Shown one piece after another: positions 13,008 through 21,921 of a stretch of DNA of 64,000 bases. The notes below the pieces were generated by a model. The model searched no databases, was not told the DNA's origin, and worked only from the letters and a program-made list of their open reading frames with translations. Source of the DNA: Owenia fusiformis (Eukaryota; Annelida; Polychaeta; Sabellida; Oweniidae); the NCBI GenBank assembly GCA_903813345.2, contig CAIIXF020000005.1, positions 6,629,375-6,693,374 of the forward strand, read 5' to 3'. A program made the position numbers and the translations under genes. Every line of letters begins with the position of its first letter. The stretch's first letter is position 1.

Positions 13008-15473
13008 ATGAACGCAATGACTGAACTTACTTCTATATCTATTCCATCTGAGAAACAGTCTGTGAAAAAGGGTGATAGTTTAATTGTTGAAAGTTCTGTT
13101 GATATATCAGAAAATACTGCGGTGAAGGAATTCTTAGAGGATAAAAGCCTATGTAAAATCAATGAAAATGATGAAACAAGTGAAAATAATCCAGAAAATA
13201 CGTTGTTAGATGAAGAAAAGACAATCAAGGCCGAAATTTCAGGTATTTTAAAACAAATTGTCGAGAGCTCTGTTGATAAGTCAGAAAATGCAACAGCGCT
13301 GAAACCCAATCGAAATGACAACCTATTTAGAATAAAGGAAGTAAATGGAGATAATGAGGAAAAAACATCTATCGCTTTGTGTCAAGACATAATGCACACC
13401 ACAAAAACTGAACTTGAAAAAATTGAGAAACTCCAGAAAGAAATTAAAGATCATGATGTTCCAGTAGAAACCAATGAATTCATCCGAGATGTCAATGAAC
13501 AAAAAACACTCAGTGATAAAACGTCGGATTCTAAAACAAGAAGTACAAGAAATGAGGATACGAACTGTATCAGCCCCGAGAAGAATGTCGAAAGTGAAAT
13601 TGATGTTGAGGCATCTCATGTATCGGAAACATACGAGTCAATATCTGATGCCTGTTTGAGGAAGTATAACAGTCTTAAGAAAAAACTATCCTCATTTGCA
13701 AATGTTACTTCTATTCAACCTTTCATCAATATACGCAATGCTGACACCATGTCGGCAAGGTTAGTTTGGTTTTTAATAGCATTTTGTGTTTGGAGTATTG
13801 TACTCAATGGGGTTACAGAAATTACCTCAAAATATCTCAGTTTTCCAACTGAAAACTCTCTGTACAATCGTGAGGAACTGGTTACATTTCCATCTATCAC
13901 GCTTTGTCCCGTGTTGCCTGTTATTTTTAATAACACATGGCGCCTAAGTTTTGAGGATATGCTATTTCAATTGCACAGTCAAAACATAGAAACTTATTTC
14001 TCAGACAACAAAAGTGTACATGAAAACTTGATAGCACCCATAATGGACAGAGTAGTGAGGAAAGAGGGGTATTTAGACCTTGTAGGTGACAAAGTTCGCC
14101 TCAGAACATACAGTGATTTAATCATTGAATGCCGTTTCAATGGAGAGTTATGCAACGAGACTGATTTCATCAACGTAACTGTTGGAAGCTATGGTAACTG
14201 CTATACATTCGATACTTATTCAACTGACATATTTGATGTAAGTGAAACAGGACCAGACTTTGGATTACGACTCGTCTTATTCCTCAATTCCTACTCACCA
14301 TTGGATGAACTCATAAGCAGAGATGATTTTAAATCGGAACTCCGTGAATTTAATAGTAATTATGCCACATTAAGTGATGGTATAAGGATGGCAATCCATG
14401 CTCCAGGTACGATGCCAGATATGGATATTGAAGGTATAGACCTTTCACCAGGAAAATTCATCACAATTGGTCTCGCACAAGATGTTCGTACTTTGCTTGA
14501 GCCACCATATGGAGAGTGTACCAATGAACAGAACAACAAGGACACACCATACGCGTATACAGTGGACTTGTGCCTCAGACAGTGCCAGCAGGAACTCATG
14601 ATAGCAAAATGTGGATGTATGACCTACAATGGACCGGTGCCTCCGAATACGAATGTATCACAAACCCCCTACTGTGGTCAAAAGGTGAAAAGCATGTATT
14701 TTCAGGTGGTTAGCAATGTACCTTATATTGTCACAAATAACAAATTTGAATGGGATGAAGTGATCAAGTGGAGTGATTTAAAAGAAATTCTACAAGTAAT
14801 CAACTGTGAGAAAAATGTTACAAAAATGGTTTCTGTCGGTAACCAAACATGTGGTTGTAAGAAGCAATGCGTTGACATCGTCTACGATCCTCTAGTACAT
14901 TCCGTACCATGGCCAAACGAAAAATACTATAAAGGAATCAATCGTAGAAACTTTATCAGATTCTTGAGACAGCAACCAAAAATTGCCCGTATCTTAAACG
15001 AAAACTTATTCCATAATGACATTGACAGTATTGATTCACAACGCGAGTTTTGTGACATTGTAAATCCCTTTAATTATGTAAAAAATGCTGAGTATCGAGA
15101 GCCTCCATTATTCTATACGGATACATGGCCATATTTGGATTGCATATTCAACCTACGGGACCCAAGTAATCTTTATGATTATGGATATTATTACTGGTAT
15201 CATAATTTGTATGATGGAGACCCAACCATCAACAAATATAATATTGTCAACAAGATCATCGAGAAGAACTTTTTAAAAGTCAACATTTACTATCGCTCCT
15301 TAACTGTGAACACAATTGCTGAAGAACAAAGTTACCCACTCAACAAGTATTTGTCTGAGTTAGGGGGAATCATCGGGATGTATGCTGGCATGTCAGCAGT
15401 GTCTATTGTGGAGCTAGCAAGCCTTTTGGTACCTCTTTTATTGGTTCTCTGTAGATATAGAAGACGATTCTAA
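13008..15473 (+). CDS. DEG/ENaC-family sodium channel subunit, paralogue 1
   Basis: This predicted plasma-membrane cation channel subunit has 821 codons in one uninterrupted frame. Visible in order: a long charged cytoplasmic N-terminus (~1-245), TM1 (~248-270), FPSITLCP (~292), YGNCYTFD (395-402), PYGEC (500-504), the cysteine-rich LCLRQCQQ / CGC / CGCKKQC region, and the pre-TM2/TM2 segment with GGIIGMYAGMS, whose G794-M-S796 fits the G-x-S selectivity filter. It ends in a short basic tail. Usual family members are 500-700 residues; the excess is N-terminal. Oddity: the conserved HG gating motif before TM1 reads Q237-P238. The start is the first ATG of the conserved frame and is shared with paralogue 2. 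Subunits normally assemble as trimers. The gating stimulus (peptide, acid or mechanical) cannot be told. The intronless CDS suggests an intron-loss or retroposed lineage. Confidence 0.95.
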   Translation: MNAMTELTSISIPSEKQSVKKGDSLIVESSVDISENTAVKEFLEDKSLCKINENDETSENNPENTLLDEEKTIKAEISGILKQIVESSVDKSENATALKPNRNDNLFRIKEVNGDNEEKTSIALCQDIMHTTKTELEKIEKLQKEIKDHDVPVETNEFIRDVNEQKTLSDKTSDSKTRSTRNEDTNCISPEKNVESEIDVEASHVSETYESISDACLRKYNSLKKKLSSFANVTSIQPFINIRNADTMSARLVWFLIAFCVWSIVLNGVTEITSKYLSFPTENSLYNREELVTFPSITLCPVLPVIFNNTWRLSFEDMLFQLHSQNIETYFSDNKSVHENLIAPIMDRVVRKEGYLDLVGDKVRLRTYSDLIIECRFNGELCNETDFINVTVGSYGNCYTFDTYSTDIFDVSETGPDFGLRLVLFLNSYSPLDELISRDDFKSELREFNSNYATLSDGIRMAIHAPGTMPDMDIEGIDLSPGKFITIGLAQDVRTLLEPPYGECTNEQNNKDTPYAYTVDLCLRQCQQELMIAKCGCMTYNGPVPPNTNVSQTPYCGQKVKSMYFQVVSNVPYIVTNNKFEWDEVIKWSDLKEILQVINCEKNVTKMVSVGNQTCGCKKQCVDIVYDPLVHSVPWPNEKYYKGINRRNFIRFLRQQPKIARILNENLFHNDIDSIDSQREFCDIVNPFNYVKNAEYREPPLFYTDTWPYLDCIFNLRDPSNLYDYGYYYWYHNLYDGDPTINKYNIVNKIIEKNFLKVNIYYRSLTVNTIAEEQSYPLNKYLSELGGIIGMYAGMSAVSIVELASLLVPLLLVLCRYRRRF

Positions 15474-15684
15474 AAATATTAAAGCCGATATAAAGATGAT
15501 CGCAGTAATTTTATTAACCCTAATGTCTGCAACCTTTTTTATAAAAAAGGTCGCAAGGAGGGATTCATTGCCTCTCCTTGGCGATTTTCGGTTTTTTGTT
15601 ATTTGTCTGATTTCAATAATAATGGTTATGTTGTATTGTGATACACCATCACATCTTTCTGCGTTCAACTTCTAGAAAGAAGCT

Positions 15685-15690
15685 AATAAA
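15685..15690 (+). terminator. Candidate polyadenylation signal for channel gene 1
   Basis: AATAAA lies about 210 bp after the stop codon, in sequence not shared with paralogue 2. It is the first canonical signal downstream. Confidence 0.45.
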
Positions 15691-15788
15691 AGGCCGTGAT
15701 TTCTTATGATGGTAATGTTGTAAACCCAATTCAATTACCACTTTCAAAAAGTGTTGTTTTTCACAGAAGTATACATGCGTCTCCTTTT

Positions 15789-16550
15789 TAGCTCTCATGG
15801 TGAGCTTTTGCAATCACTCACTTGTCCGTCTGTCTGTCCGTGCGTGCGTCAGTCCGTGCGTCCGTCCGTCGACAATAGTGGCACGTTTTAAAACCTCTGT
15901 CGATAGGATTCCTGTTTTAAGTTATTTCTGATGAACATCAATACAGAAAACTCCCCTATGACTCCTGGTTCAAAAGCTCGCCTATTTTCAAAATGGTCGT
16001 CATTTTTGTCTCAAGTGTTGACAAGTGTTCTGCATTGTAAAATCCATGTCAATGTAAAGAGTAGTTGTATGAAATAATTTTGTTACAAAAAAGCAGCAAA
16101 AAAATTATATCCATGTTTTTATTTTCAGCCATTTTAGTTAACATTGATTTATCCATCTGTCTCTCGAAATCCACTTTTGGACCATTTGCCTTAAAACCTC
16201 TGTCGATAAGATTCCCGTTTCAAGTTATTTTTGTTCAACATCAATAAAGAAAAACCCCTGTGACTCCTGCTTCAAAAGCTCGCCTATTTTCAAAATGGCC
16301 GCCATTTTTGTCTCGCGAAATTCACTTTTGGCCCATTTCCTAGCTTTACAAATAATTTCTGGTGTCCTGCATTGAAAAAAGCTATGTCTTTGTAAGAGTA
16401 GTTGTATAAAATAATTTTGTTACAAAAAACAGCAAAAAATTATATCCGTTTTTTTTTATTTTCTGTCATTTTAGCCGTCGTTCACTTTTGAGCAACACCA
16501 TGTGAGCCCAGTACCCACGGTACTATTTTTATTCCCAAAGGGCAATAAAG
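15789..16550 (+). repeat. Dispersed repeat containing a ~300-bp tandem dimer
   Basis: It starts AGCTCTCATGGTGAGCTTTT followed by a GTCCGT-rich run (15820-15875). It then holds two tandem ~300-bp units (15888-16189 and 16190-16495) sharing CCTCTGTCGATA, TTCAAAAGCTCGCCTATTTT, AGAGTAGTTGTAT and ATAATTTTGTTACAAAAA. It ends near CCCACGGTACTATTTTTATT. Non-coding; similar GTCCGT-rich repeats are familiar from marine invertebrate genomes. Confidence 0.75.
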
Positions 16551-16659
16551 ATATGCACACTTACACATAAGTAGGTAAACAAAGGTCTAATCGAGGTGAA
16601 CGTGACTTTGGCCGAGGTTGTGAAATTTTGACATTTTGTGATAAATTGTCAATTCTCTT

Positions 16660-16835
16660 TCTAAAAATGTTTGGTGCCAAAAATGCTGTGCTTCATGAAA
16701 GAATAGTCTATTATCTTCCAAATAAGATAAAAATCAAGGTAAACGCTTACTAAAACTGAACTTATGCAGTTTCAAAGATAGCAGGTATCGCAAAAAGCCA
16801 TTGACATCTATTTAACTCAAAATTGAATTATCAAC
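16660..16835 (+). repeat. Dispersed repeat, inverted partner at 22090-22250
   Basis: GGTGCCAAAAATGCTGTG, AAAAATCAAGGTAAACG and CTTATGCAGTTTCAAAG match, with mismatches, the reverse complement of 22090-22250. The two copies lie ~5.4 kb apart in opposite orientation and flank the second channel gene. Confidence 0.65.
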
Positions 16836-16844
16836 ATTATTATA

Positions 16845-17086
16845 TCACTGTAATATTCCTCACTTTCTGATTGTTCAATGACCTACACGTGACTAAAAAA
16901 TAACAAGCGATATTCAAACAGAAGTCACATGACTTCCGTTGAATGTCAAATGATATTCATCAGTCACGATTTAGTCCAAGTCCAGTGTGATTTTTATTTT
17001 ATATATCCCCAGGAGTACATTACTATGATTAATTAAACATTAATAGTTTATTATTCCATTAATGTGAGTGAGGAATATAACAGTGA
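16845..17086. mobile_element. MITE with TCACTGTAATATTCCTCAC ends
   Basis: The left end TCACTGTAATATTCCTCAC is answered by GTGAGGAATATAACAGTGA at the right, about 242 bp apart. The interior holds a second palindrome centred on GAAGTCACATGACTTC (about 16921-16936), flanked by GATATTCA and TGAATATC-like words. Confidence 0.75.
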
Positions 17087-17110
17087 ATAATAAAACAAAT
17101 ATGTAATTCT

Positions 17111-17214
17111 ATTTTCGGTAAATACCTGTGACACTTTCACAAGATGATATTCCACTAGCCATTCGGGCTTCGTGGAATATCACTGTGAAAGATGCTCAGG
17201 TATCCACCGAAAAT
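17111..17214. mobile_element. 104-bp palindromic MITE
   Basis: ATTTTCGGTAAATACCTG pairs with CAGGTATCCACCGAAAAT, and GATATTCCAC with GTGGAATATC, around a short loop near 17156-17170. The whole element is one imperfect hairpin. Confidence 0.8.
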
Positions 17215-17314
17215 GGAAATAAATTTGTACAATATCATTTGTTTTCCATATCAGGCAGATTGAAGGGGGTGGTTGTCTTCAAGCGTATTTATCTTAAAAT
17301 TTCGATGGACAATA

Positions 17315-17465
17315 ACCCACTATTTTATGGGCAAATCATTTCAATATGAATAGTATCTGCCACTTTTCCATTCATATTTAATTGAGTTGGTCATAAAATA
17401 GAAGCTTAATCCGGTAGCCACTAGGCGTAAGTTACATTCGCCGTTCGCGAATACAAGCTAAGAAA
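17315..17465 (+). repeat. Partial copy of the MITE at 22969-23160
   Basis: CTATTTTATGGGCAAATCAT, GTTGGTCATAAAATAG, TTAATCCGGTAGCC and GCGAATACAAGCTA match the right part and right end of the 23.0-kb element in the same orientation. The left terminal repeat is missing. Confidence 0.65.
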
Positions 17466-17520
17466 ATGAAAAACAAGCGAAATATTAAACATACCTTGCC
17501 TATGCTACTTATACAAATTC

Positions 17521-17921
17521 TAGGGTACGACAATTTAGAAATTGTCAGTTTTACAATGTAATTGGCAATTTTATGTTGTATGAGAAAATAGAAATGTTAT
17601 TTGTTTTTATTTCAGGAATGACATTTTTACCTGGGAGGAAATGAAAATTTCAATTGATTGAAATATGGACAGCTATTCATCTGAAGTTAGGATGGTATCT
17701 ATTTAGATTAATTCTGAAGGGAAAACTATATACACGTACGTAGGACAGTATCCATTTTTATGACAATTGAATCAGTTATTTCAGGAAAACCACAATACAC
17801 GTCGGAAAGTCTCAATTTTTTCGACAATTTAAATCAATTATTGAGGAAAAACATAATACACGTTGGAAAGCATTGACTTTTCGAAAATTTAAACCAATTA
17901 TTGAGGGGAAAACCATAATAC
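17521..17921 (+). promoter_or_regulatory. 5' flank/UTR of channel gene 2, with splice acceptor and expanded tandem repeat
   Basis: Homologous to 12527-13007. The acceptor-like TTATTTCAG|GAATGAC ends at 17615. The ~60-bp repeat is expanded relative to gene 1: units begin near 17697, 17750, 17812 and 17873, and the last contains the start codon. Earlier units carry ACG (17799-17801, 17860-17862) where the last carries the ATG. Confidence 0.55.
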
Positions 17922-20294
17922 ATGAACGCAATGACTGAACTTACTTCTATATCTATTCCATCTGGGAAACAGTCTGTGAAAAAGGGTGATGGTTTAATTG
18001 TTGAAAGCTCTGTTAATATATCAAAAGATATAGCAATAAGGGGATTTTTAGGGAATAAAAATCTATCTAAAATCAATGAATGTGATGAAACGAATGAAAT
18101 CAATCCAGAAAATGTGTGTGAGGAAAAGCCAACCAATGCCGAATTATTAGGAGTACCAAAACAAATTGCAGAGAGCTCTGCTGTAGATAAGTCAGAAAAT
18201 GCAGCAACGCTGGAGCCCAACCGAAACAACGACCTTTGTAAAATAAATGAAATAAAAGGAAATGATGAACAACATTCATCTACAGTTACTGAATTTCAGT
18301 TATGCGACAAACTCCAAAAAGAAATTAAAGATCATACTGTTCCAGCAGAAATTATTGAAGGTATACATGTCGTTGAACAAAAAACACTCAATGACAAGAA
18401 TATCGAAGGTGAAATTGATGTTGAGGCATCTCATGTACCGGAAACATACGAGTCAATATCTGATGCCTGTTTGAGGAAGTATAACAGTCTCAAGAAAAAA
18501 CTATCCTCATTTGCGAATGTTACTTCTATTCAACCTTTCATCAATATTCGCAATGCTGACACCATGTTTGCAAGGGTAGTTTGGTTTTTAATAGCATTGG
18601 GAGTTTGGAGTGTTGTGCTCAAAGGTGTTACGGAAGTTACCTCAAAATATCTCAGTTTTCCAACTGAAGACTCTCTGTACAATCGTGAGGAACTGGTTAC
18701 ATTTCCTTCAGTCACGCTGTGTCCCGTATTGCCCGTTATTTTTGATAAGACCTGGTACCTTGGTTATAACGATATGGTATTTCAGTTGCATAGTCAGGAT
18801 ATAGAAACCTTCTACTCAAACAATAGAAGTGTACACGAAAACTTGATAGCACCTATAATGAACAGATTAGTAAGGAAAGAGGGGTATTTAGACCTTGTAG
18901 GGGACACAGTTCGCCTTAGAACATACAGTGATTTAATCATTGAATGCCGTTTCAATGGAGAGTTATGCAACGAGACTGATTTCATCAACGTAACTGTTGG
19001 AAGCTATGGTAACTGCTATACATTCGATACTTATTCAACTGACATATTTGATGTAAGTGAAACAGGACCAGACTTTGGATTACGTCTCGTCTTATTCCTT
19101 AATTCTTACTCACCATTGAATGAGCTAACAAGCAGAGATAACTTTAAATCCGAACTCCGTGAATTTGATAGCAATTATGCCACATTAAGTGACGGTATAA
19201 GGATGGCAATCCATGCTCCAGGTACGATGCCAGATATGGATATTGAAGGTATAGACCTTTCACCAGGAAAATTCATCACAATTGGTCTCGCACAAGATGT
19301 TCGTACTTTGCTTGAGCCACCATATGGAGAGTGTACCAATGAACAGAACAACAAGGACACACCATACGCGTATACAGTGGACTTGTGCCTCAGACAGTGC
19401 CAGCAAGAACTCATGATAGCAAAATGTGGATGTATGACCTTCAATGGACCTGTGCCACCGAATACGAATGTATCACAAACCCCCTACTGTGGTCAAAAAG
19501 TGAAAAGCATTTATATGAAGATGATAGACGTATGGTTAACTGAGTATTCACACGTTGTTTATGACTTTGAATGGGATAAAGTGATCAAGTGGAATGATTT
19601 CAAAGATATTCTAGAAATAATCAACTGTGAGAAAAATGTGACAAAAATGGTTTCTGTCGGTAACCAAACATGTGGTTGTAAGAAGCAATGCGTTGACATC
19701 GTCTACGATCCTCTAGTACATTCCGTACCATGGCCAAACGAAAAATACTATAAAGGAATCAATCGTAGAAACTTCATCAGATTCCTGAGACAGCAACCAA
19801 AAATTGCCCGTATCTTAAATGAAAACTTATTCCATAATGACATTGACAATGTTGATTCGCAAAAGACGTTTTGTGAGATCGTAGATCCCTCAAATTATGA
19901 CACAACTTCAAAGTTTCGAGAGCCCCCGTTATTCTATACTGATACATGGCCATATTTGGATTGCAAATTCGAACTACGGGACCCAAGTAAACTCGACGAT
20001 TATGATTATTGGTATTGGTATAATTATGAGTATGGCGGAGACCCAATCATCAACAAATACAATGTGGTCAACAAGATCATCGAGAAGAACTTTTTAAAAG
20101 TCAACATTTACTATCGCTCCTTAACTGTGAACACAATTGCCGAAGAACAAAGTTACCCACTCAACAAGTATTTGTCTGAGTTAGGGGGAATCATCGGGAT
20201 GTATGCTGGCATGTCAGCAGTGTCTATTGTGGAGCTAGCAAGCCTCTTGGTATCTCTTTTATTGGTTCTCTGTAGATATAGAAGACAATTCTAA
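17922..20294 (+). CDS. DEG/ENaC-family sodium channel subunit, paralogue 2
   Basis: A 790-codon intronless tandem duplicate of the gene at 13008-15473. Both have the same architecture: charged N-terminus (~1-210), TM1 (~215-237), FPSVTLCP, YGNCYTFD, PYGEC, the CGCKKQC cysteine cluster, and TM2 with G763-M-S765 as the selectivity-filter triad. As in paralogue 1, the HG gating motif is replaced (Q204-P205). Differences cluster in the N-terminus (shorter by about 30 residues), just after FPSVTLCP, in a loop following the cysteine cluster (VKSIYMKMIDVW versus VKSMYFQVVSN), and before TM2. Other stretches are identical even at third codon positions. The two may form heteromers or respond to different ligands; that is inference. 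The 3' flank diverges about 30 bp after the stop, at a dispersed repeat. Confidence 0.95.
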   Translation: MNAMTELTSISIPSGKQSVKKGDGLIVESSVNISKDIAIRGFLGNKNLSKINECDETNEINPENVCEEKPTNAELLGVPKQIAESSAVDKSENAATLEPNRNNDLCKINEIKGNDEQHSSTVTEFQLCDKLQKEIKDHTVPAEIIEGIHVVEQKTLNDKNIEGEIDVEASHVPETYESISDACLRKYNSLKKKLSSFANVTSIQPFINIRNADTMFARVVWFLIALGVWSVVLKGVTEVTSKYLSFPTEDSLYNREELVTFPSVTLCPVLPVIFDKTWYLGYNDMVFQLHSQDIETFYSNNRSVHENLIAPIMNRLVRKEGYLDLVGDTVRLRTYSDLIIECRFNGELCNETDFINVTVGSYGNCYTFDTYSTDIFDVSETGPDFGLRLVLFLNSYSPLNELTSRDNFKSELREFDSNYATLSDGIRMAIHAPGTMPDMDIEGIDLSPGKFITIGLAQDVRTLLEPPYGECTNEQNNKDTPYAYTVDLCLRQCQQELMIAKCGCMTFNGPVPPNTNVSQTPYCGQKVKSIYMKMIDVWLTEYSHVVYDFEWDKVIKWNDFKDILEIINCEKNVTKMVSVGNQTCGCKKQCVDIVYDPLVHSVPWPNEKYYKGINRRNFIRFLRQQPKIARILNENLFHNDIDNVDSQKTFCEIVDPSNYDTTSKFREPPLFYTDTWPYLDCKFELRDPSKLDDYDYWYWYNYEYGGDPIINKYNVVNKIIEKNFLKVNIYYRSLTVNTIAEEQSYPLNKYLSELGGIIGMYAGMSAVSIVELASLLVSLLLVLCRYRRQF

Positions 20295-20326
20295 AAATAT
20301 TTAAGCCGATGTAAAGATGACACCTA

Positions 20327-20407
20327 CCCTGCGCGCAGAGTCTAGTTATAAACTACCGAAGACGAAGCTCTCTTTTAAGAAGTGAGGTCGAACGAATGCA
20401 AAGGGTA
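20327..20407 (+). repeat. Dispersed GCAGAGTCTAGT repeat, copy 2 (internally deleted)
   Basis: ACCCTGCGCGCAGAGTCTAG, TTATAAACTACC, then directly GAAGCTCTCTTTTAAGAAG and CGAATGCAAAGGGTA. Compared with 36352-36710 the ~270-bp middle is missing. It abuts the end of homology between the two channel loci. Confidence 0.7.
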
Positions 20408-20419
20408 GATGACAGCAAT

Positions 20420-21090
20420 ACAGAATTGGATTTTTGAAAATAAAAAATGAGTTCTTTGAATCAAAGGCAAATGGGCGAACGAAATATGATCTTAAATATA
20501 TGACAGTGCAATCAATATGTTTTACATATATAAAGCAATAACTTAATACAGGGTGAGCCAAAAAAGGTAACACAAATATACGTTAATAACTCAGTCATCC
20601 AGCATGGGTTTATAGTCATTTTTTTCCAAAGGTCGCAATTTGATGGCCATTTTGCAAAATATCTCCAAATGCGGAAACATACCAAATTCACCCGATATGA
20701 ACTCCCGGAATTTCATCTTTGTGGCTATTTCATTTTGTCTAAACTAACAACCCTTGAAGTATCAGAGTAACAAAAGATTAGAAGGAAAACAATATATCTG
20801 TGAGTGTGTAGTCAGAACAACTTGGCTCAATGAAAATACCAAATATGACTATTAACCCACACTGGATGACTGAGTTATTAACGTATATTTGTGTTACCTT
20901 TTTTGGCCCACCCTGTATTAAGGTATTGCTAAATGTAAAACATATATTGATTGCATCGTCATATATTTAAGATTATTTCGTTCGCCCATTTGCCTTTGAT
21001 TCGCAACTGTCAAGTTCCGATTTAGAACGGGAGATTTCTAGTCTAAAATAACTCATTTTTTATTTTCAAAATCACAATTTTTCATATTAT
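20420..21090. mobile_element. Long foldback with a nested TACAGGGTG MITE
   Basis: The outer arms (about 20420-20546 and 20918-21090) are reverse complements through AAAATAAAAAATGAGTT, AATCAAAGGCAAATGGGCGA and TTTACAT. The right arm has ~45 bp extra near 21002-21048. Nested inside, 20547-20917 has its own terminal repeats, TACAGGGTGAGCCAAAAAAG and its complement. A further inner pair is ACGTTAATAACTCAGTCATC (20581) with its complement near 20863. No transposase. Confidence 0.8.
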
Positions 21091-21594
21091 CTTCCGACTT
21101 TCTGTAAAAAAACAACGATACACCTCTACTGAAAACTCTACTGACTTGAAAAGCCTATTTTTTAGATCGCGCTAGATATATATACACCTTATTCTGATAA
21201 TATTTGATATCGCAGTTACGAGAGGAATCCTTTATTTATAACATTCACTCTTCAATATAGTTCATACTTCTATTTCTTGCAATTGCATGTGCGTGTACCA
21301 TTAGAACGTTTGATATTCTTATAGTGAAAATGAAAGGATTTTTATGAATAGCTCAATATTCCAGATTTATTTTATGGTAGAATTTAAATGACGATGTTGT
21401 TACCTCAAAGCGTGTATTGTACATATTATAGATATCATAATGTCACGGCTGACTTAGAAGCATAATGATGCATAATGCGTAAAACGTAATGCAACGTAAT
21501 ACACATTCTGCAACTGAGTATGCATTCCTCAGGTGAGTAACCAATGAGAACGCGATTTGCGGAAGTACGCAAGTCGATTCAACATTAAAGTACA

Positions 21595-21921
21595 TTATTA
21601 CCACCTTGCCGGGCCAGTTCTAGGGGTTTTAGTGCTAGTTTAGAAGGCGTTTATTTTACTATATCGACCTGAGAAATGTGTGACGTCATAGTGGTGGTCC
21701 ATATGGACCGGTCTAGAATATATTCTAGACCGGCAATTTTCCCCGGGAAATTAGATATCGTTCAATGCGTAAGATTTTCTTGCTATTTCAGTCCTGGTCG
21801 TTAACGGTGGTAATAATACTAATAACGTCATTTCTGCGAGCCATATAGTGAAATATTGGACCTTGGGCCTTCGGCCCTCCGTCCAATATTTCACTATATC
21901 GCCCTTAGAAATGACGTTATT
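21595..21921. mobile_element. Composite palindromic element, copy 1
   Basis: First unit: ATTATTACCACC...GGTGGTAATAAT (21595-21816), with an internal hairpin around CCGGTCTAGAATATATTC. Second unit: AATAACGTCATTTCT...AGAAATGACGTTATT (21821-21921), with an almost perfect inner hairpin TAGTGAAATATTGGACC...GTCCAATATTTCACTA. Both units recur together at 40902-41203, so they move or were copied as a pair. Confidence 0.8.

Noticed and set aside
17834-18229. 131-codon minus-strand frame over the 5' end of channel gene 2 (similar at 12965-13321 for gene 1)
   Set aside because: Shadow of the plus-strand coding sequence; conserved only because the paralogues are.
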